A DNA stretch of 35,783 nucleotides from Vreelandella lionensis (lineage in GTDB: Bacteria > Pseudomonadota > Gammaproteobacteria > Pseudomonadales > Halomonadaceae), in contig NZ_MWVI01000034.1 in NCBI RefSeq assembly GCF_002087295.1, positions 1 through 35,783 on the forward strand, written 5' to 3'. Position 1 is the stretch's first letter, and each line of letters opens with the position of its first letter. Of the stretch, positions 17,894-26,546 are shown piece after piece. A program made the position numbers and the translations under genes. The notes below the pieces were generated by a model. It did not search any database. It had not been told where the DNA came from and saw only the letters and a list, made by a program, of their open reading frames with translations.

Positions 17894-19773
17894 GCATCGA
17901 ATTTTTTAGTGATGAATTCCCAGGCTTCCAAAGTGGGGAAGCATCCGCAGTTGTAGATAGACAATATCTAAATGCGCCTGAGCGCCTTTCTTATATTTCA
18001 TTTGATTCCTTAAGCAAAAGCGTACAAGAGGAAGCGTATTATAAGTATAAAGTTATCGTTCTAGTTAATGAGCATCTCCAGGGTGGGTGGACGAAAAAGA
18101 ATATTGAACCACTTTTAGACTCGTTGTTAGAGCAAGGCCATATTGAAAAAAAGCCATCATGGAGAAGTGTTGCAAGATGGCATAAAAATTACGATCAAGA
18201 CATTGGGCCAAAATCATTGGTTTCTGCGAAAGGACTAGTGAAAAACGCTGGAAATTCAAAAAGAGATGATGCGGATTTTTATAAAAAAGCTGTGGAAGAA
18301 AAGTTTCTCAAAAGAGAGAGGCCGCATGTATCTACCGCTTATTATCACTATTTTAACAATATACTACTATATAACAGGGCGCACCCTGATAATGCTATTG
18401 AACCTATTACAAAATCTGCATTTTACAAACGTGTAAAGAAAATTTCTCCCTACGAAGTAGAGGTAGGGCGTTTTGGTAAAGCTGAGGCCGATAAAAATTA
18501 CCGTGTTGTGAATAAGTTTTCCGCGGCAGAACGTGTGATGGAGCGCGTTGAGATTGATCATACACCTCTCGACTTGATTTTATTAGACGATACATTGCTC
18601 ATTCCTATAGGAAGGCCGTATTTAACAATCTTAATAGATTGCCATAGTAGGTGTATAATTGGTTTTTATCTTAGCTTTCAGGAGCCAAGTTATAACTCAA
18701 TAAGAAGCGCAATCATGAACGCGTGTTTAAGTAAAGAAGATGTTGTTGAAAAATATCCAATGATTAAAAAAGATTGGCCGTGTCAAGGTAAAATTGAAAC
18801 GCTAGTTGTCGATAATGGAGCTGAGTTCTGGTCAAAAAATTTAGAATTTTTCTGCGCATCAGTCGGTATAAACATTGAATTTAACCCTGTGGGTAAACCT
18901 TGGAAAAAACCTTTAGTTGAAAGGTTGTTTTCAATTTATAATTCTAAGTTTGTGAAAGAAATACCTGGCACTACTTTTTCTAATGCCCAACAGTTAGCTG
19001 GTTATAAACCTGAGAAAGATGCAATCCTTCCGTTTTCCTATTTTATTGAGCTAATGCATATTTGGATAATTGATATTTATAACCAGTCGCCAGATAGCAG
19101 GATGACGAGAATACCTGCATTATCTTGGGATATTAGTTGTAAAAAGTATCCTCCTCCTTTATATAGTGGTTTTGAAGAAAAAAAATTTAAAATTGAAGCC
19201 TTTCCTACTGAACTGTGTACTCTGCGAAGAGGGGGAATAAGCATTGATAGAATCGATTATACTAATGAAGAGTTGGTGGAGTATCGTAAGATTACCCCAC
19301 CGCCACCTGGTAGCAAAGTAGTGAAGGTTGTTGTTAAGAGAGATCCAGACGATGTCTCTTACATATATGTTTATTTGGTAGAAAAAAAAGAATATATCAG
19401 GGTTTCTGCTGTTGACCCAGATCACTTATATGATGGGCTGAGTGTTTTTCAGCTAAAAGTAAGACGTAAATTACATCGTAATTTTATAAATTCGAAAACT
19501 GATTATGTAGGTATTGCGGAAGCTGAAAAATTGATTGACGATAGAGTTTGTGAAATTGCAGAGGAAGTGTCCGCTTCAAAGAAAAAAATTAAAGGAACTA
19601 AAAAGGCGGCGGCTTATTTTGGAATATCAAGTGAAAACCCTAGCTCTATCATAGATGGCTTTACTAGTAGGGAAATAAGTGATATCGAGAAAGGAAATAA
19701 GTCACACAGTGATGTAAATCCAAATGACGAAGAATGGAAAAGAATTTCTGATGATTTGGAGCCCTACTCATGA
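17890..19773 (+). CDS. tnsB: Tn7-like DDE transposase TnsB
   Basis: TnsB binds the element ends and makes the 3' cuts and strand transfer. From the ATG at 17890 it has 627 aa. I chose this start because GGAGG lies 6 bases upstream and it overlaps the tnsA stop (ATGA). The catalytic triad is complete: Asp223 (EIDHTPLD), Asp308 (VVDNGAEF) and Glu344 (KKPLVERLFS), with the canonical 35-residue spacing between the last two. N-terminal helix-turn-helix DNA-binding regions precede the core, and a beta-barrel/C-terminal tail follows that would contact TnsC. The gene is conspicuously AT-rich compared with both flanks. It overlaps tnsC by 4 bases. Confidence 0.93.
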   Translation: MSIEFFSDEFPGFQSGEASAVVDRQYLNAPERLSYISFDSLSKSVQEEAYYKYKVIVLVNEHLQGGWTKKNIEPLLDSLLEQGHIEKKPSWRSVARWHKNYDQDIGPKSLVSAKGLVKNAGNSKRDDADFYKKAVEEKFLKRERPHVSTAYYHYFNNILLYNRAHPDNAIEPITKSAFYKRVKKISPYEVEVGRFGKAEADKNYRVVNKFSAAERVMERVEIDHTPLDLILLDDTLLIPIGRPYLTILIDCHSRCIIGFYLSFQEPSYNSIRSAIMNACLSKEDVVEKYPMIKKDWPCQGKIETLVVDNGAEFWSKNLEFFCASVGINIEFNPVGKPWKKPLVERLFSIYNSKFVKEIPGTTFSNAQQLAGYKPEKDAILPFSYFIELMHIWIIDIYNQSPDSRMTRIPALSWDISCKKYPPPLYSGFEEKKFKIEAFPTELCTLRRGGISIDRIDYTNEELVEYRKITPPPPGSKVVKVVVKRDPDDVSYIYVYLVEKKEYIRVSAVDPDHLYDGLSVFQLKVRRKLHRNFINSKTDYVGIAEAEKLIDDRVCEIAEEVSASKKKIKGTKKAAAYFGISSENPSSIIDGFTSREISDIEKGNKSHSDVNPNDEEWKRISDDLEPYS

Positions 19774-20789
19774 ATATGTTAATGAGTAACGAAAAATTAG
19801 AGCAGCAAATTTATTTCAAGAATTGCTATGTCAAGCATTCGTCTGTTGCAAGAGCCATAAGTTCTTTAGAAATTCTGAAAGCTAATCATGCTCTAGGGGG
19901 AGAACAACAGTGTATGTTAATAATAGGAGACCCTGGTTCAGGAAAGAGTAGGCTGGTTCAAGAGTTCCAATCTCAATATCCAGAGTATGTTGAAAATGGC
20001 ACCGTTATTAAGCCTGTGCTTGTTTCAAGAATTCCAAGTAAACCAGATGTTGAAAGCATGTTGATACAGCTCATGATGGATTTAGGGCAATTCGGAGCTG
20101 ATACTAGGCGAGAGAGGAGGCGGGAGGCGGGTCTTGCTGAAGCATTAGTTAAGATGTTGAAAAAATGCAAATCTGAAATTATAATAATTAACGAATTTCA
20201 GGAGTTAATAGAGTTCAAGTCCGTTGAAGAAAAACAAAGAATAGCTAATATATTAAAGTTGGTAAATGAAAAAGCAGGTATTCCTATAGTTCTTGTCGGT
20301 ATGCCTTGGGCTGCTGAAATATTAAATGAGCCCCAGTGGGCTTCACGCTTGATGTGCACAATAGAATTGCCTTATTTTAAGTTTTTCAATTTAGAAGACA
20401 GAATTGAGTTTACACGTTTTATTAAGGGCTTAGCGTCTAAAATGGGTTTTAAAAAAGCCCCTAGTATTCATGTTGATGAAATTTTGTTCCCTTTGTTTTC
20501 TGTTACACGAGGCGAAACAAGGCAAGTGAAAAGAGTGTTAGAGGGCGCGCTTTGTGTGGCATTGTCACAAAATGATAGCACTGTTCGTAGGCAACACTTT
20601 TTAGAGGCATGCGATAAATTTTTTTTAGGGGCGGATAACCCTTTTGAGCTTGAGTTAGAAGATGTTCCGATTAGTGAAGTTTCGAAATACTCTTCATATA
20701 ACCGTTATTCAACTGTGGAATCTGAAACATTTGTTGCGACACAGTTTACTCGTAAAATCCCAACGCGTGAATTATTTTCAAAAAATTAA
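19770..20789 (+). CDS. tnsC: Tn7-like AAA+ regulator TnsC
   Basis: ATP-dependent adaptor linking the target selector (TniQ/TnsD) to the TnsA-TnsB transposase. It has 339 aa, with Walker A GDPGSGKS at residues 53-60 and a Walker B strand reading IIIINEF, where the usual Asp is Asn141 followed by Glu142. Sensor and arginine-rich segments (RGETRQVKRVLEGAL) follow. It starts in an ATGA overlap with tnsB. No tniQ/tnsD follows: the next gene is an XRE regulator of clearly different base composition. At 339 aa it is shorter than E. coli TnsC (555 aa), closer to the compact TnsC of Tn7-like elements that rely on TniQ. Confidence 0.9.
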   Translation: MNMLMSNEKLEQQIYFKNCYVKHSSVARAISSLEILKANHALGGEQQCMLIIGDPGSGKSRLVQEFQSQYPEYVENGTVIKPVLVSRIPSKPDVESMLIQLMMDLGQFGADTRRERRREAGLAEALVKMLKKCKSEIIIINEFQELIEFKSVEEKQRIANILKLVNEKAGIPIVLVGMPWAAEILNEPQWASRLMCTIELPYFKFFNLEDRIEFTRFIKGLASKMGFKKAPSIHVDEILFPLFSVTRGETRQVKRVLEGALCVALSQNDSTVRRQHFLEACDKFFLGADNPFELELEDVPISEVSKYSSYNRYSTVESETFVATQFTRKIPTRELFSKN

Positions 20790-20850
20790 ACAATTATTCA
20801 GATGTCTCATTTCGGTAAATAACAATACGGGCACTTCTAAAACAATACCA

Positions 20851-20909
20851 TTGCATTCTTGCTAAGAATCTCTTAGCATATTTTTGTGTCATCTTGCGCT
20901 AGCCTAGCG
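20851..20909 (+). promoter_or_regulatory. Promoter and twin palindromes before the XRE regulator of BREX
   Basis: TGCTAAGA-ATC-TCTTAGCA (20860-20878) is a perfect 8-bp inverted repeat. A second, CGCTAG-C-CTAGCG, lies at 20897-20909, with centres about 34 bases apart (about three helical turns). The first sits between TTGCAT (20851-20856, -35-like) and overlaps TAGCAT (20874-20879, -10-like) at 17-base spacing. A dimeric repressor bound here would cover the promoter, suggesting autoregulation by the downstream XRE protein. Promoter assignment is by eye. Confidence 0.55.
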
Positions 20910-20935
20910 GCTTTCCAAGTAGCGATGGTGTTTTC

Positions 20936-21253
20936 ATGGACAGTCCGCTTCCAGATCGCTTGAGAGCCGCCAGGCAAGCAGCGGGTATGACACAAAGGCA
21001 GTTGGGTGAATACCTCGGCATGGAGCCGAATTTGGCGAGTGCGCGTATGACGCAGTATGAAAAGGGGCAGCATGCGCCCAATTTCCAGTTGCTGAAGAGG
21101 CTTTCAGAGGCACTAGAGGTGCCCATTCCCTATTTTTTCTGCGAAGACGATACCGTGGCAGAATTGATTCTTGAGTTAGATAAACTCGACCCTGCAGAAC
21201 GCCAACGTTTGTTGGAACAGCTTAAAAAGGGCAGTGCGCCTAGCGAAAGCTGA
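20936..21253 (+). CDS. XRE-family helix-turn-helix regulator
   Basis: A 105-aa protein with an N-terminal Cro/C1-type helix-turn-helix (about residues 7-65). RLRAARQAAGMTQRQLGEYLG is a textbook HTH_3 start, followed by MTQYEKGQHAPNFQLLKRL and VPIPYFF. A short charged C-terminal tail (LDKLDPAERQRLLEQL) may serve dimerisation. It directly precedes brxA (57-base gap, same strand), and two palindromes occupy its own promoter, so it probably controls the BREX genes and itself. It is not the WYL-type BrxR known from other BREX loci. The ribosome binding site is weak. Confidence 0.85.
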   Translation: MDSPLPDRLRAARQAAGMTQRQLGEYLGMEPNLASARMTQYEKGQHAPNFQLLKRLSEALEVPIPYFFCEDDTVAELILELDKLDPAERQRLLEQLKKGSAPSES

Positions 21254-21310
21254 TCTCGTTACTGATCAGCTGCCTGCAATTCCAATGTAATTGACCTTGA
21301 TGAGCACCTT

Positions 21311-21910
21311 TTGACTTCTTTCAGCTACAATTCTGACCTGATCGGCGGTGGTCTGATGGTGCGCGAAAGCCGTGCCGTTGCCGATTTGCTGCTCTCTAAT
21401 GCTGATGAAAGGCAGTGGCACCAGGCAATCATCGTTGATAACCGCCTCCAGAAGAACCGTCCCGCCACTGCTAAACGTGCAGGTCAAGCTATTCGTAAGC
21501 GCTTAGAGAAGCTGGAGCCACCTTTTTGGCAAGCGCTACGTGATGGCGACGACCAGCTCGCCACACAGGTGTCTTTCTGTGCGGCGATGGCACGTAACCT
21601 GCTATTGGTGGAGTTTCTTGAAAGTGTTGTCGCCGATGCGTTCTTAACCCAGACGGAGGCGCTTCAGGCCTATCAGTGGGATGAGTTTTTAGCTGAGCGT
21701 GCCCACCGCGATGTAGCAATAGCAGGGTGGGCCGAAAGCTCGAAACGTAAAATGGGGCAGGTGGTGTACCGTATGTTGGCCGACGTTGGCGCACTGGCGT
21801 CCAGTCGCTCGCGCAAGTTACAGCCCTTGTTGCTGCGTCCAGAAGTAAAAAGCTTGCTTGAAACCTACCAGCACGTCCGCTTGAGTACCTGTTGTCGCTT
21901 GCTAAGATAG
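21311..21910 (+). CDS. brxA: BREX protein BrxA (DUF1819)
   Basis: First structural gene of the type I BREX locus; BrxA is a small DNA-binding protein of the defence complex. At 199 aa it is near family length. I use the TTG at 21311 because the family-like segment YNSDLIGGGLMVRESRAVADLLL would be lost if the ATG at 21356 were used, although that ATG has a better upstream purine tract (GGCGGTGG). The C-terminus after SLLETYQH (RLSTCCRLLR) looks less protein-like, so a small lesion near the end is possible. A 162-base gap without a clear gene separates it from brxB. Confidence 0.85.
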   Translation: MTSFSYNSDLIGGGLMVRESRAVADLLLSNADERQWHQAIIVDNRLQKNRPATAKRAGQAIRKRLEKLEPPFWQALRDGDDQLATQVSFCAAMARNLLLVEFLESVVADAFLTQTEALQAYQWDEFLAERAHRDVAIAGWAESSKRKMGQVVYRMLADVGALASSRSRKLQPLLLRPEVKSLLETYQHVRLSTCCRLLR

Positions 21911-22072
21911 GTGCCCATAGTACATGCCTGCTTGTCAAAAGCCGTGGCTTCTTCAAAACGCGACTAAGTAGATCTTGCAAGCTATGTAGCTGGCGGCATA
22001 GTCTTGCTCAATCAGCCGTTTGCATTAGAAAACCTCTCGCATCCAACATGCTAGACACAGGGACGCATCCGC

Positions 22073-22696
22073 ATGTCACAGAGTGATCAGTACCCACCCC
22101 CCAGCGGCTTTAACCACCACGAGGATGACCAGCTTCGGGCGCGTTTGAACCAAGTCGCTGAGAAAATCACGCGGCCCGATTTTTTAGCGGGCCAGGGGTT
22201 GGGTAATGAACTGGGCTTCTGGATTTTCGATTACGCCCCAGAGCATGAATTCCAGGTGCGTGCCTACCTGAACTTCCTCCCCTCATTAATGGCACGCCAG
22301 CACCCTGATATCAAAATGGCGCAGGTCAATCTGCTGGAAGTGCTAAAGGATTACCTGACTGAGCGCGGCTTCCTGGATAAAGCCATTGCCATGCAAAAAA
22401 GCAAAGGCGATGCGGCACTGCTCAAAGCGCTACGTGGGCCGCTGCACATGGACAAGTTCGCCCCATACCTTATCCGACACTCTTTGTCGCATGACCCCGA
22501 TATTGTGCTGCTTACCGGTGTGGGTAGCCTATGGCCCATGGTGCGTGCGCACAGCTTGTTAAATGCCCTACACGGGCCGCTTGGCCATAAGCCATTGGTA
22601 CTCTTCTACCCAGGCCGATACGACGGACAAACGATGTCGTTGTTTAAGCAGATCAAAAGCAATAACTACTACCGTGCGTTTGCGCTTGTGCCCTAG
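22073..22696 (+). CDS. brxB: BREX protein BrxB (DUF1788)
   Basis: Core BREX component of unresolved biochemical role, 207 aa, near family length. Diagnostic segments are GNELGFWIFDYAPEHEFQVR, DIVLLTGVGSLWPMVRAHSLLNAL, KPLVLFYPGRYDGQTMSLF and the C-terminal NNYYRAFALVP. It has no membrane segment or signal peptide. An AGGGA-containing purine tract precedes the ATG. It sits between brxA and brxC, the standard type I order, and ends 113 bases before brxC. Confidence 0.93.
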   Translation: MSQSDQYPPPSGFNHHEDDQLRARLNQVAEKITRPDFLAGQGLGNELGFWIFDYAPEHEFQVRAYLNFLPSLMARQHPDIKMAQVNLLEVLKDYLTERGFLDKAIAMQKSKGDAALLKALRGPLHMDKFAPYLIRHSLSHDPDIVLLTGVGSLWPMVRAHSLLNALHGPLGHKPLVLFYPGRYDGQTMSLFKQIKSNNYYRAFALVP

Positions 22697-22809
22697 CGCA
22701 ACGGATGACGTCATGCCGTATATTATGTTCGCTTGGTGAGTAGTGGTCTTTGATATCGCTTTACCTCTCAGCCTGAAACACCCAGGGTTCAAACATTTAC
22801 AGGACAGAT

Positions 22810-25800
22810 ATGCACATTCAAGAGCTCTTCCTCAAACCGCTCAGCCGGTCAATCAACGGCGTGGTCAAGGCCGACCAGCGTGACCAGGAAACCGTCTACC
22901 AAGAGCTGGATGAGTATGTCGTCACCAACGAGTTAGAAAAGCACTTTCGCGCTTTTTTTGAATCTTACACCACCCCTTTAGATGACCCTTCCATCGCCAA
23001 CCGCGTGGGCGTTTGGGTCAGCGGCTTTTTTGGGTCGGGTAAATCGCACTTTTTGAAAACGCTTTCTTACCTACTCGCCAACACGGAAGCGTTTGATGCC
23101 AGCGGCCAGGCCAAGCGAGCCGCCGACTTTTTTGATGAGCAGAAGCTGATCGATAGCTCTATTCGGGCTGATATCGACAAAGCCGTTCGTGAGCCGGCCC
23201 ACGTGGTGCTGTTCAACATCGACAGCAAGGCCAGCTCGAACGACGATGGCAACCCCATCCTCAACGTCTTCTTGCGCGTGTTTAACGAGCACCAGGGCTT
23301 TAGCTCCGATTACCCGCATATCGCCCACATGGAACGTCACCTGGAAAAACGCGGCGTGTATGAGCGCTTTAAGCAGGCCTTTAACGAAGCCAGCGGCGTG
23401 GTGTGGGAAGAGGAGCGAGACGGCTATCAGTTCTACCAGGATGATATTGAGCAAGCGATTGGTGCCGCGCTCGATCTCTCTCCTGAAGCGGCGCATAAAT
23501 GGTTTGAGGAATCCGAAACCAACTTCAGCGTCTCGGTAGAGAACTTCTGCCACTGGGTAAAAGAGTTTTTGGAGTCGCAGTCAGCGACCCAGCGCATGGT
23601 GTTCATGGTCGATGAAGTCGGCCAGTTTATTGGCAGCGACACGCGCTTAATGCTGACCCTGCAAACGCTCACCGAAAACCTCGGCACGATCTGCGGTGGT
23701 CGCGCCTGGATCGTCGTGACGTCTCAGGCGGATATGGACGCCGGACTAGGGGAGATGACCGCGTCAAAAGCCAACGATTTCTCCAAGATCGCCGGGCGCT
23801 TTAAAACCCGCTTATCGCTCTCAAGCTCCAACTCCGATGAAGTGATCCGCAAGCGCCTATTGGTGAAAACCGACCCAGCACGCGCCGAGCTGGAAGGCGT
23901 GTTTGAGGCCAAGGGCTCGATTCTGCGTAACCAGCTGACCTTTGACCGCTCCGGCCCCACGCTGAAAAATATCGAAGGCGTCGAGAGCTTTATCGCCAAT
24001 TACCCCTTTGTGCCATACCACTTCCAGCTGGTGCAAAAAGTCTTTGAGGAGATCCGCAATGTAGGGGCGACCGGTGCGCACCTGGCCTACGGCGAGCGCT
24101 CCATGCTCGATGCGTTCCACATGGCCGCCAAAGCCGTGCAGGAGAAAACGATTGGCGCACTGGTACCGATGCACTGCTTCTACACAGCAGTAGAGGGCTT
24201 TCTCGATACAGCGGTAAAACGCACCATTGATCAGGCCAGCGAAAACCCCGTGTTAGAGGCGTTTGATGTCGAAACCCTGCGCACGCTGTTTATGATCCGC
24301 TATGTGGATTTGGTCAAAGGCACGGTCGATAATCTAGTCACACTCTCGCTGACCCAAATCGACGATGACCGTATCGCCATTCGGGAGCAGCTGGAAGCCA
24401 CCCTGGCACGGTTGGAAAAAGAGAGCCTGATTACCCGCAACGGCGATGAGTACCAGTTCCTCACCAATGAAGAGCGGGACATCACCCGTAAGATCAAAGC
24501 CACCGAAGTCACCAGCAGCGACGAAAACAAGGAGCTTTCCAGCCTAATCTTCAAAGACCTGCTTCGCGACCGCACCAAATACCGCTACCCGGTCAACAAA
24601 ACCGACTACAGCATTGGCCGTTACCTGGATGGCCACACCCTGGATGGCCGCTACCAGAGCCAGCTACGGGTAGAGGTGGTCTCACCGCTCGACGTGGAGT
24701 ACGTTCAGCTAAGCGAAGCGGGCTGCATTCACAAAAGCGGCGATAACGGCGGGCAGGTGCTCATCAAGCTGCCTGACGACAAGCGCTTTACCGATGAACT
24801 GCGCACGCTGCTAAAAACCGATAAGTTTATCCGCCTGAACCTATCGGCCAACGACCACAGCGTGGAGCGCATTCTGGCCGACCGTGGCCGTGAAAACCAA
24901 GAGCGCAAAAAGCGCCTGCGGGTGCGTTTAGAAGAGATGCTGCTGGATGCGGATGTCTACGCGCTTGGCCAGAAGCTCGATCTCAGCCGAGGCCAGCTCA
25001 ACAGCCGTTTAGACGACGCCTGCCGCTACCTGCTGGAAAACACCTACAACAAGCTAAGCCAGCTCCCGGTGCTCAGCCGGGAGCCAATGCGCGAGCTGCA
25101 GGCCGTATTAACCGCCGATGACCTGGGCACCCAGAACCTGAACCTAGACGGCGAGGAGGGCAACGCCCAAGCGGTGAAAGAGGTAGAGCAGTATATTTCG
25201 CTACACGGTGGCGAGCCGGTGCCTTTGAACCCGCTGATTGAGCGCTTTAGCAACCGACCCTTCGGCTGGCCGGAAGGCGAAACGCTGCTGATTCTAGGCC
25301 GCCTACATGCCGCTGGGAGCGTAACCTTCCATACCGCTGGCCCCGCGCTGAGCGGTAAAGAGGCGTTTGAGCTACTCAACAACGCCCGCCGCCGCAGTGA
25401 AGTGCGCCTCCAGAAAAAGCGCCAAACCGAAGACGCGGTGCTCAACAAAGCCCGCAACCTCACCAAAGAGCTATTTGGCCAGCTAGGCCCCACCAGCGAA
25501 AAAGAACTGTTCACCTATTACGTAGACCGCTTATCCCACTGGCGGCGCGAGCTAGAGGCGTATAAAAGCAAAACCGACGTGGGCAACTTCCCTGGACGCA
25601 ACGCCATTGATAGCTCACTGCGCGAAGTGGAGCGCCTGCTGCGCCTGGACGATAGCTTTGATTTCTTCAAAACCATTGCCAGCCAGCAAGATACGCTGCT
25701 CGATGTGGAAGAGGACTACCGCGATCTCAGTGACTTCTTCACCAAGCAGCTGACGACCTGGCAACAGCTAGAGCAGGCGCTTAACCGGTTTGCGGTGAAC

Positions 25801-26493
25801 CGCCTAGAGCTTGAGAAAAACACCCAGGCCCAGCAAGCGCTGGCCGAGTGTGAGCGTATTTACCGCGCCGACGCCCCCTACGCCATGCTCAATAAAGTGG
25901 ATGGCCTGGTACGCGCGCTGGATGAGATTAACAGCGGCCTGGTGGAGGAAAAACGCCAGCACGCCATTGCCCGTATCGACACGCGCATTGCCAAAGTAAG
26001 CGCTGAAATAGCCAAAAGCGGCATTGGCCCCGCCGAACTCAGCAACCGATTGCTGCACCCGCTGCAGCAGCTTAAAGCCTCCGTGAATCAGTCGGTCAGC
26101 ATCGCGCAGATCTACCAGCTGCAAACCGAAACCGCCGTCGAGGAAGAAGAAGCCAGCCTGGAGGCACTGCACAACGCCCAGACTGAAGCCGCCAAGCGGC
26201 AGCCGCCTGCGCCTGCGGGAGAGGCCACAACACCAGCGCCCAGATCAGAGAGCCCCAAACCAGCCACACAGACGGCACCACGGGATACAACCTACGGCCC
26301 GCACACCGCAACAGCCCCGGCAGCGGTGAATGCCCCCAAACCCGTGGCAAGGGTGCGTGTGAGCGACGTACTCAGCCGCGTGCATAGCGGTGTGTACCTG
26401 GAAAGCCAAGCGGAAGTGGATGCCTTTATGGACGAGCTGAGAAAAGAGCTGGAAGGGGCACTTTCAGCGGGCAAACGGGTACAGGTGCGGTAG
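22810..26493 (+). CDS. brxC: BREX P-loop ATPase BrxC
   Basis: Large cytosolic ATPase needed for BREX defence, 1227 aa, normal for the family. Walker A GFFGSGKS is at residues 72-79, preceded by the family start MHIQELFLKPLSRSINGVVKA. Walker B lies in VFMVDEVGQF with Asp268-Glu269. The C-terminal third is rich in charged helices and likely coiled coil (about 900-1120), then a Pro/Ala-rich linker (about 1125-1175), then a short folded tail beginning ARVRVSDVLSRVHSG. It is GC-rich with consistent codon use throughout, unlike the tns genes. Only 53 bases separate it from the DUF1016 nuclease gene, suggesting cotranscription. Confidence 0.95.
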   Translation: MHIQELFLKPLSRSINGVVKADQRDQETVYQELDEYVVTNELEKHFRAFFESYTTPLDDPSIANRVGVWVSGFFGSGKSHFLKTLSYLLANTEAFDASGQAKRAADFFDEQKLIDSSIRADIDKAVREPAHVVLFNIDSKASSNDDGNPILNVFLRVFNEHQGFSSDYPHIAHMERHLEKRGVYERFKQAFNEASGVVWEEERDGYQFYQDDIEQAIGAALDLSPEAAHKWFEESETNFSVSVENFCHWVKEFLESQSATQRMVFMVDEVGQFIGSDTRLMLTLQTLTENLGTICGGRAWIVVTSQADMDAGLGEMTASKANDFSKIAGRFKTRLSLSSSNSDEVIRKRLLVKTDPARAELEGVFEAKGSILRNQLTFDRSGPTLKNIEGVESFIANYPFVPYHFQLVQKVFEEIRNVGATGAHLAYGERSMLDAFHMAAKAVQEKTIGALVPMHCFYTAVEGFLDTAVKRTIDQASENPVLEAFDVETLRTLFMIRYVDLVKGTVDNLVTLSLTQIDDDRIAIREQLEATLARLEKESLITRNGDEYQFLTNEERDITRKIKATEVTSSDENKELSSLIFKDLLRDRTKYRYPVNKTDYSIGRYLDGHTLDGRYQSQLRVEVVSPLDVEYVQLSEAGCIHKSGDNGGQVLIKLPDDKRFTDELRTLLKTDKFIRLNLSANDHSVERILADRGRENQERKKRLRVRLEEMLLDADVYALGQKLDLSRGQLNSRLDDACRYLLENTYNKLSQLPVLSREPMRELQAVLTADDLGTQNLNLDGEEGNAQAVKEVEQYISLHGGEPVPLNPLIERFSNRPFGWPEGETLLILGRLHAAGSVTFHTAGPALSGKEAFELLNNARRRSEVRLQKKRQTEDAVLNKARNLTKELFGQLGPTSEKELFTYYVDRLSHWRRELEAYKSKTDVGNFPGRNAIDSSLREVERLLRLDDSFDFFKTIASQQDTLLDVEEDYRDLSDFFTKQLTTWQQLEQALNRFAVNRLELEKNTQAQQALAECERIYRADAPYAMLNKVDGLVRALDEINSGLVEEKRQHAIARIDTRIAKVSAEIAKSGIGPAELSNRLLHPLQQLKASVNQSVSIAQIYQLQTETAVEEEEASLEALHNAQTEAAKRQPPAPAGEATTPAPRSESPKPATQTAPRDTTYGPHTATAPAAVNAPKPVARVRVSDVLSRVHSGVYLESQAEVDAFMDELRKELEGALSAGKRVQVR

Positions 26494-26546
26494 CGCCTGG
26501 ATAGGTTGGTTGGCAAAAACAGCAGCGTTGCTAAAAGGAGTGCCGC

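Noticed and set aside
20790..20935. Possible right end of the Tn7-like element between tnsC and the XRE gene
   Set aside because: No inverted copy of the TGTC...GTGGCA motif and no ATTTC duplication; the TGTCTCATTT at about 20803 is in direct orientation and lacks the second half.
21892..22086. Open frame spanning the brxA-brxB gap, possibly a brxA extension
   Set aside because: The translated sequence is low-complexity and Ser/Arg/Cys-rich with no family resemblance; the gap is better read as non-coding.
23071..23553. 160-codon minus-strand open frame inside brxC
   Set aside because: Antisense to the conserved ATPase region of brxC; no independent signal.
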